From positions 558,001-622,000 of the forward strand of contig CDRNVI010000054.1 of assembly GCA_977017575.1 (NCBI GenBank): a stretch of DNA of 64,000 nt. Direction: 5' to 3'. This DNA is from Paramoeba atlantica. Lineage: Eukaryota; Discosea. This document shows positions 30,068 to 40,815 of this stretch, piece after piece (within the stretch, counting starts at the first letter, position 1; every line of letters begins with the position of its first letter). A program made the translations under genes and the position numbers. A model generated the notes under the pieces. That model saw only the letters and a program-made list of their open reading frames with translations, made no database searches and was not told where the DNA came from.

Positions 30068-31966
30068 ATGAGGGATTTTCTCACCGGAGCAAACCTCAAG
30101 CTTTTCAATAAGCCTGGGGCCCCGGTGGGACATCACTCATCCTACAGGCCCATAGCCATGGTGGAGGTCCTACTGAAGCTCGCGGGGCTACTGGCCCTCG
30201 AACAGGTCAGGGACCATCTCCCAGCAGTGTTTCAGGGCCTTCAATTTGGAGCCCAATACACCCAAGGCTGTGAGCATGTCATATACGAGGTGAGAGATCA
30301 CTTTCGTGACAGGCCCGACGAGTTGGTCGTGGCGGCCGATTTGGAAAATGCGTTCAATAGCATTTCACGCGCGGTCATATTCCGCGCCCTAAAAAGGTAC
30401 CCTAACCTATCCCCAATGATAGGGATCTCCCTTTTCGGGTACGGGACCCCTAGTAAACTCCACCTGGGGGAGGGGATACATATCCCTAGCCCCCGGGGGG
30501 TCAAACAAGGGGACCCGATGGCGCCCATCCTGTTCGCCTTAGGGTTTCAGGGGGCCATCTCGGCCGTGGCAGCCAAATACTCGGGTTGCCTTAAGCTACG
30601 GGCATATATCGACGATATAACCATAGCCGCGGAATCCGAGGTGTGCGTTAAGGCCCTTGGCTCCTTGGAAAAGGAGATCAAGTTTATGGGCTTAAAGCTC
30701 AACATGGCCAAGTGCAAGGTGGCTACCCGCCACCCGGACCTGTACTCGGCTTTCTCGGGGAGCCGGATGCAACACGGTCCGGGGGGACTGAAACTTCTGG
30801 GGGCGTACATTGGCGCCTCGGAAGCGCGGGAAGAGGAATGGGTCCTCTCCAAGGTCCCCAAGGTCACTAATTTCTTGGGTAAACTCAAGGATTTACCCAG
30901 ACAGTGCGCCCTCCCTCTCCTCCGCCTATGCGGGAGCCCCCGGTGGAACTACATAGTTCGCACGTACGAACCGGGGGTGACCAAAAAGGCGAACCTGCAG
31001 GTGGACGCGGCCATCACCGCATGCTCCGAAGCTCTTATCGGAGGGATGGGTGCAATGGGAACGACGCCGTTCGTAAACAAACTTTTTACGGCGGACTTCC
31101 TGGGCACCATCCCCTTCGAAGACAAAGCGGAGGACATGCAGGCCAAAGCAGTCAAGGCCTTACAAGGCCAGCCCCCCGGCACCCCCGCCAGGGAGCAAAG
31201 ACGCGCCTATGGGGCGGCTGCTTTGGACAAGGCACCGTCGGCCACGCATCTGGTCTGTATGCGACAGATCCAGAACATCCACTCGACCAAGTGGATGAAT
31301 GCGTGGCCGAACAGGCCGGAGTACTACATGCGGGATCCCGAATGGGAGACCGCCGCTAGACTCCGGTACATGGTGGCCCCCACCTCCGAACCAGAAATCC
31401 AATGTGTTTGTGGCGCGGCCCTCAAAAATGAGGAGTTCTGCGTCCACGCCATGGATTGTAAAAAGGTTCGGGGAAAGACACAAGCCTCTCGCCACAAGGG
31501 GGTCAAGGAAACTTTCCGCAACCTATTAATCCAGTACGGATTCTCCCCAGACCTCGTCGAACCTAGATTCGATAACGGTCGGGGACCGGACATTTGTTTC
31601 CTTTTGGGGCGGGAGCTAGTCCTAGTGGACGTGACGGTGGTAAACCCACTGGCCCCATCCAACGTGGATAAGGAGGCAGCTGAGCCCTCCTTCACCGTAA
31701 GGCAGGCAGAGCGTGTCAAAAGGCGCACTCACGAGGAAATGGCGGGGGCCAGGGAGATGGATTTCTTCCCTTTGGCCTTCACCACGTACAGTGTCCCCGG
31801 CCCCGAGACCCTTCAGTTTCTAAATCTGGTCGCTCGGAAGGCCACCGGCAAGAAGAATGGTTGCCTCAGCCATTTTATCATGGCAATCGGGGTAGCCATC
31901 CAAAATGGGAACGCCCAGATAGCGCATGCCGCGGTACAAAACTGGTACCGCAGAGGCGTGCGCTAA
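30068..31966 (+). pseudogene. Family C reverse transcriptase and RLE
   Basis: A 632-residue frame that is open to TAA. RT motifs: NKPGAPVGHHSSYRPIAM, motif A AADLENAFNS, motif B RGVKQGDPMAPILFALG and motif C AYIDDITIA. The thumb region follows, then a zinc knuckle (CVCGAALKNEEFCVHAMDC) and the nuclease-like segment GRGPDICF, LVLVDVTVVNP. The tail is VQNWYRRGVR. All catalytic RT aspartates are present. The protein lacks its upstream entry domain because of the deletion and frame change near 30060, so the copy is inactive as it stands. The ATG at 30068 is an internal codon, not a natural start. Confidence 0.88.
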
Positions 31967-31995
31967 TGGACTCGGGGGATGACAAAAAAAATGGG

Positions 31996-32263
31996 GCCCG
32001 TTTTCTCAGTTTCTCTGACGTGTTAGTTTCATACTGTTTGCGTAGGATCTCCTTGACTCGGTTGATATCTGCAAGATCATCAAGAGTATAAGTTGCTGGT
32101 CTTATCAAGCCTCGGCGGCGTAGATTCTTCTCTTCGTCTATTCGGGATGGGAGGGCTTGTAGCACATTCGGGTCACGAGAACTTTGCATATGGCAAAGAG
32201 CTTCCCCGGTGCAAAGGTGCCATAATTGCGATATGCTTGTAAGATTCCATCCGTGTGAGGTAT
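31996..32263 (-). pseudogene. Family A retrotransposon fragment
   Basis: The minus strand reads TSHGWNLTSISQLWHL, SRIDEEKNLRRRGLI, RPATYTLDDLADIN and KLRKRAPF, matching 12.97-13.25 kb. It is cut on the left by the family C element and on the right by the mariner TIR at 32264. Its natural continuation (AAGGTTTCAATACTGG) lies at 40.4 and 47.9 kb, just outside the other mariner TIR. Confidence 0.85.
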
Positions 32264-32578
32264 ACAGGGGGGATCACCAATATCGGTACACCCGCCATTT
32301 TTGTGCCATGTGTCCGTTTCATCTGATTTTTTTTGCAAAAGAGAGATCTCGACGCGAATATCATCGAAACGACATTTTGCGCCTATTTAAACATACCTAA
32401 AAAGTAGGTTGTGCACGACAAAAACGATTTTTCTCAAAATTTGCACATTTGAAAATGTGTTTCGGACGCAAAGAACTATGAATGTAGTCATCCATGATAG
32501 ACAACAAGTTTTCTATCAAATTTAAGTCAGGTGACTTTGAGGACCCATCAATAATGTTTAGGCCTGACGGAAGCTTAA
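32264..32578 (-). mobile_element. Left end of a split Tc1/mariner element
   Basis: It starts TA then CAGGGGGGATCACCAATATC, a terminal repeat of about 110 bp. On the minus strand 32400-32575 encodes the transposase segment IIDGSSKSPDLNLIENLL, SIMDDYIHSSLRP, close to the element at 62.7 kb. The matching right terminal repeat is at about 38615-38727. The rest of the transposase is missing. Confidence 0.82.
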
Positions 32579-32889
32579 TCTGTGCCGTTTTCCCATTTTG
32601 AGCTTAATAAAAGAGAATTGTATTCTTTAATAGACAATTTGGTTACAGACTACTTATATTGTACCCATATGAACTTTTTACTACTTTTTCCACTTTTTAC
32701 CTATTTTTCGTCTATTTTAACATTCAAATCAAATCAACAAACCTTGAATCACACCCCAATCTTCACTCTCTTCTTCAGAGTCATCTTCTATCTCTTCATT
32801 GTCGTTATCTTCGTCGTTTCTACTTCTTCCCTTTCCACTTCATCTTTTACGGACTTCAGAGCCAACAAAAGAGCGCGGAAGCGTTCTTG

Positions 32890-33879
32890 TCAGCTTGTGC
32901 TCTTAAAAAACAGCGTGTGTAATGAAACAACTTCATCGGCCTTATGCGGATGCATTGAGAGTCTTCCTTGCTTTCGTATTCCCCTCTTTACAGAAGAGTG
33001 GCACGACTCGGCATTGTTCGTATGTATTCCCTCCTTTGTAACAAAACGATAATTACCTTTTGTGCTGTGGTTCACGACTCGATGATCTCTTACGGCATTT
33101 AATCCACGGTACGCCCGCCAAGCATGTGTGTTTACGATCATGCGGTAGCTATCCACTGTATGCTTCTTCACAAAATTTTGTAAAGTAGTCCTGTCACTTG
33201 TTTCAACGCGCTTCCATATAGTGCGGCCACAACTACCATCTCTTTCGATCCCAGTAATTCTAGCCATGTAAAAAGATCTTTTTCTCACTCGGCATCCCCG
33301 ATGATATTTCCGTGGAAAGAGATAGGTTTCATCAACTGCGCACCTAGAGAACTTGATTTTCTCGTTGCGTTTCAATACGGCGTTATGAATCCATAGCAGA
33401 AGTTGTTTTTACCATTTGAAAACAGTACGTCGGGCTACCATACACTGTGAGGCCAGACTTGCCATTTCGAGCCGTTGGCAAAGTTTGGTCCAAAACATGA
33501 ATTTCATTTCTGGCTTTTTTTGTTTCGAAGAAAGAAAAGTTGCGAGCCTAGTGAGGCGTTTCCTGCATTTAGCACCACAATTTCTGCGCCACCAAATGGA
33601 CAATGAGGGATTCGCCTTGTGAGGAGTGCCAGGCAATTTATGTGTAGGGCATTTTTCTTGTCGCACTATTCCATGAGATATCAGGAACGACACAAAATTA
33701 TTTGGAATATCTCCATCATGCTTCCATCGGAGAATGCACCGAAGAGCACATATTGGACAAAAATACGTAGGATAGATGTACAGAGCCAAAAAATTAACAT
33801 TAGCAAAAAAGTGCGACAAAATACAAACAAAATGAAAAACAAAAATTTGGGTACAATATAAGTTCCCATTGCCCGTCAC
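32890..33879 (-). pseudogene. Merlin/ISXO2-like transposase relic
   Basis: Two minus-strand segments in one frame (33879-33409 and 33405-32890) are separated by a TAA after VFKW. The first carries a zinc-ribbon-like CPICALRCILRWKHDG and CPTH. The second starts near WIHNAVLK and has VDETYLFPRKYHRGCRVRKR, WRAYRGLNAVRDHRVVNHS and GIHTNNAESCHSSVKRGIRK. This is the order of the ISXO2-like DDE domain used by Merlin transposons. The first Asp (VDETY) and the Glu (NNAESC) are present, but the middle Asp appears as Asn (IVNTHAW). I found no terminal repeats. The protein would cut and join DNA; with a stop and a changed catalytic residue it is a relic. Confidence 0.75.
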
Positions 33880-34245
33880 ACCTTGCTTGTTGGATGCGTT
33901 ATGACAATATTAATGCCCTGATTCTCCCAGATGTTAACGTTTCATCTTGTCTACATGACCATACATATTATCTTTTATAGCAAGATATTCTTCCTTGTGC
34001 TCCACTGTTCCTATTACTTCCTTCCAGTCACTGTGCATTTTTTTTGGACAAATTGGCATGTCTTACTAGCGGGTGTCTCGGTCTAAAGGCCGACATCACG
34101 GCGGCATACCTCCGCTACTGTTCCAGTAGACTAACGCCTATCTAGGTTGTATCTAGACCAACACTATAAAATGAATAGATTAGCGAGCAATGTCTAAATT
34201 GTGTTAATTTCTCTGGCCTTGCTGTTGGTCATTTAGCTGCTTACT
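33880..34245. other. No gene recognised
   Basis: Intergenic; may include the undetected end of the Merlin-like element. No paired repeat found. Confidence 0.4.
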
Positions 34246-34577
34246 GCTGTACCCCCCCTAGTTATTTGTCACTACTTTGGGTGAAAAGGTGACAGATAAG
34301 TAGGGGGGTAGGGTGTGACCGATAACTAGGCGGATCAGCGTGCGACAGATCACTAGGAAGAAAGAGGAAGAAATAAGCGATATAATAGCACCCCGCACTA
34401 CCATTCGCTCAAAAAATGCAAAAAGAAAAAATCTAAGTTTCGTTTTAAGATTATTTTGGAAAAAAATAACTGAGAAAGTGAAACATAACTAGGGGGGGTA
34501 GTCGACGGATTTTTTTTGAAGAGCCAAAAAGTGAGATCTAGTGAGGTGACGTGTGACAAATAACGGGGGGGTACAGT
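34246..34577. mobile_element. C-rich MITE
   Basis: The left end CTGTACCCCCCCTAGTTATT and the right end (GACAAATAACGGGGGGGTAC, then AG) are inverted repeats; TTTGTCAC and GTGACAAA extend the match. Internal copies of GTGACAGATAA-CTAGG occur. It is non-coding, 332 bp. Confidence 0.7.
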
Positions 34578-34616
34578 ATATGAACCTGGTGTCTAATATT
34601 TCACTGGGGTCGGAAT

Positions 34617-35030
34617 CTGGTTTATTAAGACAGCGTCGTTAATCCATTTCTGTTCGAACTATTTCTCATGTTACTCGTATTACGACTTGATGCAATGTCG
34701 CTGTTACGAGACTGTGGTTCTGCAGCATTTCGATGTCCAGGTATCCATCTTATGCTGAGGTGTAACTTCTTTTCTACCTTCCATTTCGAAATAAATCTTA
34801 CGATCGAGAAAAAGCGAGACACTGCGATATCTTTTCGCAATTTCGATTTTTGTGGCGATCTTGTCTGTGGCGAGAGCCATTCTTTATTGTGCAACAATTT
34901 CGAAAGTTCCGTGTAGTTCAAAAAAAGGTACTTTGTCTGAGAAATGTTTCCGAACAACGCGGTATAAACCACTAAAAACAATGTCTAAAAATAATTAACT
35001 TTCATTATATAAATTGCCTTCTCACTTTAC
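34617..35030. repeat. Duplicated upstream region of LRR subfamily
   Basis: Almost identical to 16775-17188. The homology starts abruptly at TGGTTTATTAAGACAGCG, which marks the left break of the block that was copied together with the LRR gene. Confidence 0.8.
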
Positions 35031-35996
35031 ATGCGGCGCTTAGCCCTACGCACTATCGTGCAGCTCACATGTTCGGATATTCAGGAACCGTCGACTAAAC
35101 GACGTGAAGTCGAAAGCCCAATACCTTCCAACACTCATTCTGCTGAAGAAACTACAAAGACGAGATCGCGTATTGCTAAAGTGAGCGCTGCGAATTTACC
35201 TCAAGAGTATCAACTCGTTCGTCTCCTCGCGGAAGTCCACAACTTGGACGAATCGTGGAGTCTTCACACGCCAGCATGCAAGTGGGAAGGTGTGAGTTGT
35301 AACGAGCGGGAAGAAGTCAGCCGCGTGGAATGGGGTCGACTACATTTGTCAGGTACTATGAACTTGGTTCATCTCCCACATAGTCTGTACGATTTTGCTG
35401 TGCCTGGGAACGCGCTAGAAGGGACAGTGCCGCTCACGCGCTTGCCTTCGGAACTGCGATCGCTAGCTCTGTACGTAAATCGGTTTGAAGGCGAGTTGGA
35501 CTTGACTTCTCTTCCGCACTGCTTCGAAGATTTGGCGTTAAATCACAACAGGTTCAATGGAATTGTGTGTTTGACGAGTCTGCCGGTCAATATGCAAAAT
35601 GTAGACCTTGGCGGAAATCGTCTTACCGGCTCACTTGATTTGACGAGCCTGCCCGCTAATATGCAAAGTGTAAACCTTAGCGAAAATTGTCTTACCGGGC
35701 CACTTGATTTGACTTTGCTTCCGCCTAACATATCGCAAGTATATCTCTCTGGAAATCAGCTGTCCGGCGAACTCGATCTCCGACAACTTCCTGCAAGTAT
35801 TTTTCGACTTGATTTGTCGCAGAATAAGTTTTCTGGTGATGTGGACTTGACGAACCTTCCATCTTTCTTGATGACTTTGGACTTATCAGATAATGTGGAC
35901 TTGTGTGGCAACATAACAAGATCGCCATTTCCTGAAGATATGCAAGAGTTCGGTTTGGGCGTATATAACACACAGATAAATGTAGGGGATTATTGA
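35031..35996 (+). CDS. LRR protein (KRRKVES subfamily, longest copy)
   Basis: Intact 321-residue protein. The N-terminus is MRRLALRTIVQLTCSDIQEP; the basic patch here reads TKRREVES, so one lysine of KRRK is changed to Glu. The cap is NLPQEYQLVRLLAEV with CKWEGVSC. Seven to eight LRRs follow. It has one LRR more than the copies at 44280 and 51949: both GGNRLTGSLDLTSLPANM and SENCLTGPLDLTLLPPNI are present, where each of the others keeps only one. The C-cap is DNVDLCGNITRSPFPEDM and the tail YNTQINVGDY. The stop is TGA. The gene lies between the two TIRs of the split mariner element. Confidence 0.9.
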   Translation: MRRLALRTIVQLTCSDIQEPSTKRREVESPIPSNTHSAEETTKTRSRIAKVSAANLPQEYQLVRLLAEVHNLDESWSLHTPACKWEGVSCNEREEVSRVEWGRLHLSGTMNLVHLPHSLYDFAVPGNALEGTVPLTRLPSELRSLALYVNRFEGELDLTSLPHCFEDLALNHNRFNGIVCLTSLPVNMQNVDLGGNRLTGSLDLTSLPANMQSVNLSENCLTGPLDLTLLPPNISQVYLSGNQLSGELDLRQLPASIFRLDLSQNKFSGDVDLTNLPSFLMTLDLSDNVDLCGNITRSPFPEDMQEFGLGVYNTQINVGDY

Positions 35997-36584
35997 TTCA
36001 AATTAAAAGATAGAGAGAGTAAAGAGAATTTAAGGGGAATAAAGAGCATGATGAAGGGAATCAAAATGTATGGGCAGGGGTTTAGGGGGGGCTTCATTTA
36101 TTCAATAAATTTTGTCTTCTGTGATTTAATAGAAGTTGTCTTACAAAAACGTATTGTTTACTTTATGTACGTCGCATGTGGCTTCTTAACTCCGCAATTT
36201 CCAGTCCCAAGCTTGGGGCAGGTCTCTCAATGACTGGGGTAGGATGGGGGAGTGCTTATTCGGTCGAGTTGTACGCCTTGAATTGGATGTGTCAGTCTTG
36301 TTGATGACATTCGAACCGTATAGGGCTGGACTTGGCATGCTGCAGGGCAGTTAGACATGGTGAAGTACCGCAACACTCTCATGTTCCCGCTGGTAGGCAG
36401 TAACATTGGATGTCACATGCTGGTTAGTTATGGGGAATTGGCCTCCCTTGGGTTGTGGCAAGTCGGCGGTGACATTGCCTATGTGACAATGTGACATTGC
36501 TAATGATTGGATGTCACATGCTGGCTATTTACGGGGAGTTGGACTCCCGTGGTTGGCGCTGGTAGGCTGTGACATTCGATTGTT

Positions 36585-36740
36585 CTGACGAGTGAGACCG
36601 CCATCGTCCCAATAATTGCCTCTCTGAAATAGGCATACCACGGACTCGAAACTCAGTGGCCTTCCCATGCCGCAATGAACGCATAGTCCATGTTCGAGTG
36701 TTATTCCAATTAAAGTGGTGGGTTGCATCATTTATAGTTT
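36585..36740 (-). pseudogene. Tyrosine-recombinase fossil (copy 1)
   Basis: The minus strand encodes the C-terminal catalytic helix region of a tyrosine recombinase: RTWTMRSLRHGKATEFRV, RGMPISERQLLGRWRS. Such domains occur in Crypton DNA elements and in DIRS/Ngaro/VIPER-type YR retroelements; which one cannot be told. It is a broken remnant only. A GATGTCACATGCTGG-type minisatellite lies beside it. Confidence 0.6.
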
Positions 36741-36839
36741 ATTAGTCAAACGTCGATCCCACTTCGAGAACAATAATGAACCTGGATTGCCCTTCGCAAG
36801 GACCTTCCATTAACCACTGTATACCGTACTATCACTATC

Positions 36840-37800
36840 GCCTTCGCCATCCCCTTCATTTTACCCTTCATTATCGCCATGGTCATCCCATGATTCCGGT
36901 TTTCCGCGTTTCTTAGTGGGGGGGAGGCGCAGTGGCCGCCGTTTGAAAAACAACTAGTGGCTGGATCGGGACTTTCATATTCACGAGAATAGCAGGCCGA
37001 GGCAAATGAAGTGTGTCCTAGGGGCTAACTGACGATGAATGCACAGCATGGACTGTAATACCCCGTGACAACATCCACTTCCTTTCGGTAACCTCGGTCT
37101 CCTTTAAGCCTGCTATACCGGCCCAAAGCCCGGAGCCACGTACCAGTTCGACGGTGCGGTGGAAAGGTGGTGGAAAGAGAAATCGTAATCAAAAGAATTT
37201 GTAAAAAAATCTACTATCTAAACTTGTTTAATACTAAACTATGTTCCAGGATAGTATACCCATGCCCACTTAGTATACCTAGCCCCCCCTCCCAGCAACA
37301 GGAGCGGGAGACATACCTTTTTTAGAAGCGACAGATCCACTTTCTAGCCATCACACGGCAAGAAATCGCATTTTAAGGTCAAGGCAACATTTTTCTAGCA
37401 ACTACAGATAAATTAAATATAATTATAAATTATTTTTTGCTTTTTAGACAAAATTTAGTATACCCATACATCTCCCTAGTACGGATAGTACGGTACTTCA
37501 TAATACGGTACTTCATAAATGTTTTGTGATGAAGCGGGACCTTGACTATGAATTTCAATCAAAGAAAGCTCGTCTTTTTTATTGGTAAACAATGATGGGA
37601 TTATGAACAATGATGGGATATGATGGGAGTATGTAATGTTGGGATCGTAGAGTTCTACGGAAGAAATTGGAAAGCAGGATTCGGAGCTCGTTAGCTTCAA
37701 CGTCTCCACCAGCGTCCCCTTCATCATCCCCATCATCGTTCCCTTCGTCATACCCTCCATCCCCTTTATCATTCCCCTCATTATCCCCATCATCCGCTTC
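36840..37800. repeat. Degenerate CATCCCCTTCAT minisatellite and flanks
   Basis: Bases 36842-36890 and 37700-37800 are built of 12-15-bp units like CATCCCCTTCATTATC. The minus strand gives a low-complexity Gly-Met-Lys ORF that I do not regard as a gene. The same units recur at 46.0, 46.9 and 53.95 kb. The rest of this stretch has no gene. Confidence 0.6.
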
Positions 37801-37846
37801 ACTCTCTGGGATTCTTTTTACCCCGTAGACGCATGTCTTCAGCTTA

Positions 37847-38281
37847 TACCGTATACCCCCCCAGGAAGAGAGATTTGGCTCTTTTTGGGCTGACCCCCAG
37901 TAAGAGAGATTTAGCCCTTATTCTGGGCAATCAAATGAGGTTGAAGCACAGAGAAGAAAACGCACAATCAAAAACAAAGAGTCAATATTTTATATGAAGC
38001 ATATGAAAATCAAATATAGTTGGGCTGGAGTCTTGGACAACGCTTTCTAACGCAAGTTGTATGCGAATGTCCGTTGTCATAACTTAAAAAAAGTAGATGA
38101 AATGAAATCAATGACAGAATGACAATTTCTTTTAGACAGAACTATTCGAAAAAGAGAAAAACTCTAAAAAAAAGGTTGTCAAAAAAGTTTGGAGAAAAAA
38201 GAAAACTGGCCTAAAAAGCAGAACCCCCCAGTAAGAGAGATTTGGTCAAAACCCACTCTTACTGGGGGGTTGTACGGTAGT
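37847..38281. mobile_element. C-rich MITE with CAGTAAGAGAGATTT repeats (copy 1)
   Basis: Ends TACCGTATACCCCCCCAG and, inverted, CTGGGGGGTTGTACGGTA. The phrase CCCCCAGTAAGAGAGATTT or close variants occurs near both ends. Copy 2 is at 47044-47478. Confidence 0.65.
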
Positions 38282-38457
38282 ACCCCATTGGGGTGCAAAG
38301 GAACCTTCCTAGGCAATAAAGAAAAAGTTTCTGTAACTTTTCGTTCCCTTGCTTTTTTTGGCGATGGACCCCGCTAGATATCTGTCGCATTTTGACCCCC
38401 GTAATTATGTGTCACACCCACACCTGTAAAATTATTAATAATTTTTCCTTCTAATAA

Positions 38458-38567
38458 TACTGTCCTCCCTCCCCTTAAGCGCACACGGTCAGACCCCCCC
38501 CGTTTAAGCGCACTTTTCTAACTACTAGGTGAGGAAAACTAGGTGCGCTTAAACGGGGGGGACAGTA
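38458..38567. mobile_element. Short C-rich MITE (copy 1)
   Basis: TACTGTCCTCCCTCCCCTTA and the inverted GGGGGGGACAGTA bound a 110-bp element; GCGCTTAAACGGGG pairs with CCCCGTTTAAGCGC inside it. Copy 2 is at 47655-47765. Confidence 0.65.
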
Positions 38568-38599
38568 ATTATTATTAAAGAATTATTAATAATTATTAA

Positions 38600-38727
38600 A
38601 GTACATCCTAATGCCGAAAAGTATGGACCATATTCGCGTCGAGAACTCTCCTTTGCAACAAAACTCAGGTGAAACGGACCCAAGGACAAAAACAGGAGGT
38701 GTCCTGATATTGGCGATCCCCCCTGTA
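38600..38727. mobile_element. Right end of the split mariner element (copy 1)
   Basis: The reverse complement begins CAGGGGGGATCGCCAATATC and continues like the left terminal repeat at 32266, down to GAGTTCTCGACGCGAATAT. TA follows at 38726-38727. Copy 2 is at about 47800-47925. Confidence 0.85.
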
Positions 38728-40445
38728 TTAGGCTCTTCGTTAAACGCGGTGGTTGCTTTCAACTTAGAAGTCACTCATGCTGCGCGCTTCGCGTTGAAAA
38801 ATCCCGCCGCGTTTAACGAAGAAAATTTAGCCTGGAAAACGGAAAGATTATAGCCAAAAATAGCCGAATTTCGGGTACAAATGGGGTCATTTTCGCATAT
38901 TTTTGCTCTCAGAGCACTAAATCCGACATTTGCACGTGGGAAATCACTCGCAGGCATAAATGAAAGCCTACCGAACGTATTGGGTAGAGAATACGACTCC
39001 AACCATACCATTCTTTCGACACAAAAATGCCCCTTTAGGTCCGAAAAATACTTTTTCACCTTTTTTAGTCAAAAAAGGGTCATTTTGGGGGGCGCACCAC
39101 AGTTCGAAGAAGTGATACCTTGCGAAAACAACTGCGTAGAAAGCTAGTGTAGGTCCCAAACTGTCAAAATACAATAGGGGAAACGATTTTGGAAAAATAT
39201 TTTTTTTGTCATTTTTTTCGCCAAGTTAAAATTTTTTTCAAAATTTTTTTTCCGAAAAAATCCGAACTTGGCGGACCCGTCCTGCGGATACGCGGGGGGG
39301 TCACCCCCGGGTAGGGGGGTGGAAAATGCGCGCCAAGACCCCGGCTACCCTTTCTGCGGTTTTTTTTCGAAAATTAATGTTTTCGAAAAAAATTGCTCGA
39401 CCATGCCCCCCCCCCCTGGACCCCCCCATGGACCCCCCATTTTTTTCAAATTTTTTTCTCAGTTTTGGACCACCGGAGCCCCCTTTTATATTTTTTTCTT
39501 CTATTATATTACTGTGTTCCCCTTTATATTTTCACTGTTTTTGTTCACTTTTTTTTCAATAATCGAGTGTAGAGCGGTAGTTTTACAACCACCGCAATGT
39601 ATGTATAATACATCTATGTATGTATATATAATGTATGTATAATTTATAACCATAAGTATTGCCCTGTATGTTGTAGTTGAGACAGCTGCCACAAACTGTT
39701 TTTGCGTATGCAAAAAGCAGTAGAACTCCTGCAAAAGCACAATGCAATACTTGGCGGGAAGGTTACCATACGACTCAGCGAAGAGCAATGGCGACAGGTT
39801 GAAGCGAGAGCAAGTGCACGTTGCAACGAACTTCTAAGCGATACAACGGACAGGAAGACAGCTATACGTAACGCGGAACTTCTTAGCGCCGCCCTAGCCG
39901 TATCTGCTTGCGAAATAGCGACGGAAGCGAATCCGACAAGGGGCTTCCTCATCAGAGCTAGCACCGGACACGCCCGACGAAGGTATCGACCACTCGCCAC
40001 GGAGAGAGTCGCACAAGAACTGAAACACCATCTCACAACCTTGAAAACTTCGCTACGCTATACGAGAAGTAGGACGGAACGAGACGAATTACGAGCACAA
40101 ATCAAAGAATGTCGAAAGCTAGTCAGGATACGTGAGGAAGAAGCGACGAAACAAAGAGAAGGGGGGTGGAAAATGCGCGCCAAGACCCCGGCTACCCTTT
40201 CTGCGGTTTTTTTTCGAAAATTAATGTTTTCGAAAAAAATTGCTCGACCATGCCCCCCCCCCCTGGACCCCCCCTATGGACCCCCCATTTTTTTCAAATT
40301 TTTTTCTCAGTTTTGGACCACCGGAGCCCCCTTTTATATTTTTTTCTTCTATTATATTACTGTGTTCCTCTTTATATTTTCACTGTTTTTGTTCACTTTT
40401 TTTTCAATAATCGAGTGTAGAGCGGTAGTTTTACAACCACCGCAA
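38728..40445. mobile_element. Foldback/rolling-circle-like element with captured ORF
   Basis: Present in unit I and absent at the matching point of unit II (47925), so the insertion limits are exact to one base. The left end is a hairpin (TTAGGCTCTTCGTTAAACGC, with CGCGTTTAACGAAG further in). The right end is the hairpin GCGGTAGTT-TTAC-AACCACCGC. The last 285 bp occur twice, at 39311-39597 and 40161-40446, with a retrotransposon gene fragment between them. No target duplication beyond possibly one base is seen, as expected for a Helitron-like or similar element, but no Rep/helicase gene is present. Confidence 0.75.
39702..40159 (+). pseudogene. Captured family A ORF fragment
   Basis: It encodes LLQKHNAILGGKVTIRLSEE, RNAELLSAALAVSACEIA, NPTRGFLIRASTGHARRRYR and an Arg/Glu-rich coiled segment. 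This parallels residues about 545-700 of the family A protein (NAELLGASLAVAAYEIA, NPTKGFLTRSKRGHARFKH). The frame is open but has no complete domain and runs into the repeated 3' end of the host element. Confidence 0.8.
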
Positions 40446-40446
40446 T

Positions 40447-40669
40447 AAGGTTTCAATACTGGTGGCAGAGGCAAAGTTCATCCACTTCTTGATATGGTGG
40501 GTGGTTCTCTTTTGTAGCCTCTCAATGAATGAGTAAGGCTGGCATGAACAACGAATGAAAGCGCAATTTGGATAGGACGGCGTGTTGGTAGATCCATAGT
40601 TTGGATGAGAACCTTTGGATTAAACCCGTAGTGGATTAGGAGGTTTCTGAAGGCCTCCTTGACCTCCTT
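40447..40669 (-). pseudogene. Chimeric A/C retrotransposon fragment (copy 1)
   Basis: It matches 13250-13490, including the same family A to family C junction (CCATAGTTTGGATGAGAACC, GTAGTGGATTAGGAGG, AGGCCTCCTTGACCTCCTT). About 45-60 bp belong to family C and the rest to family A. Copy 2 is at 47926-48149. Confidence 0.82.
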
Positions 40670-40815
40670 CTACATAAAATAAGGGAACACTAATTAAGGG
40701 AATAATTTTTTTTGAAAACCATTTTCCCTTAATTAGTGTAATTCTTAATTAATGTTTCCACGGTATATCTCATTTTTTGTTATAATTTATAATTTATAAA
40801 AATTAATGAGAGGAA

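Larger units (their letters stand above)
27739..31995 (+). mobile_element. RLE non-LTR retrotransposon, family C
   Basis: GC-rich 4.2-kb element in AT-rich surroundings. It starts abruptly after a microsatellite with no ATG before the zinc finger, so the 5' end is probably truncated. It ends GTGCGCTAATGGACTCGG, GGGATGAC and a run of A at about 31984-31995. Directly after the A-run comes minus-strand family A sequence, so the element inserted into or beside a family A copy. The same 3' tail, inserted elsewhere, is at 10.8-10.9 kb. Confidence 0.88.

Noticed and set aside
36840-37800. Gly-Met-Lys-rich minus-strand ORF (also at 46.7-47.0 kb)
   Set aside because: It is only the translation of the CATCCCCTTCAT minisatellite and has no start context or conservation beyond the duplicated DNA.
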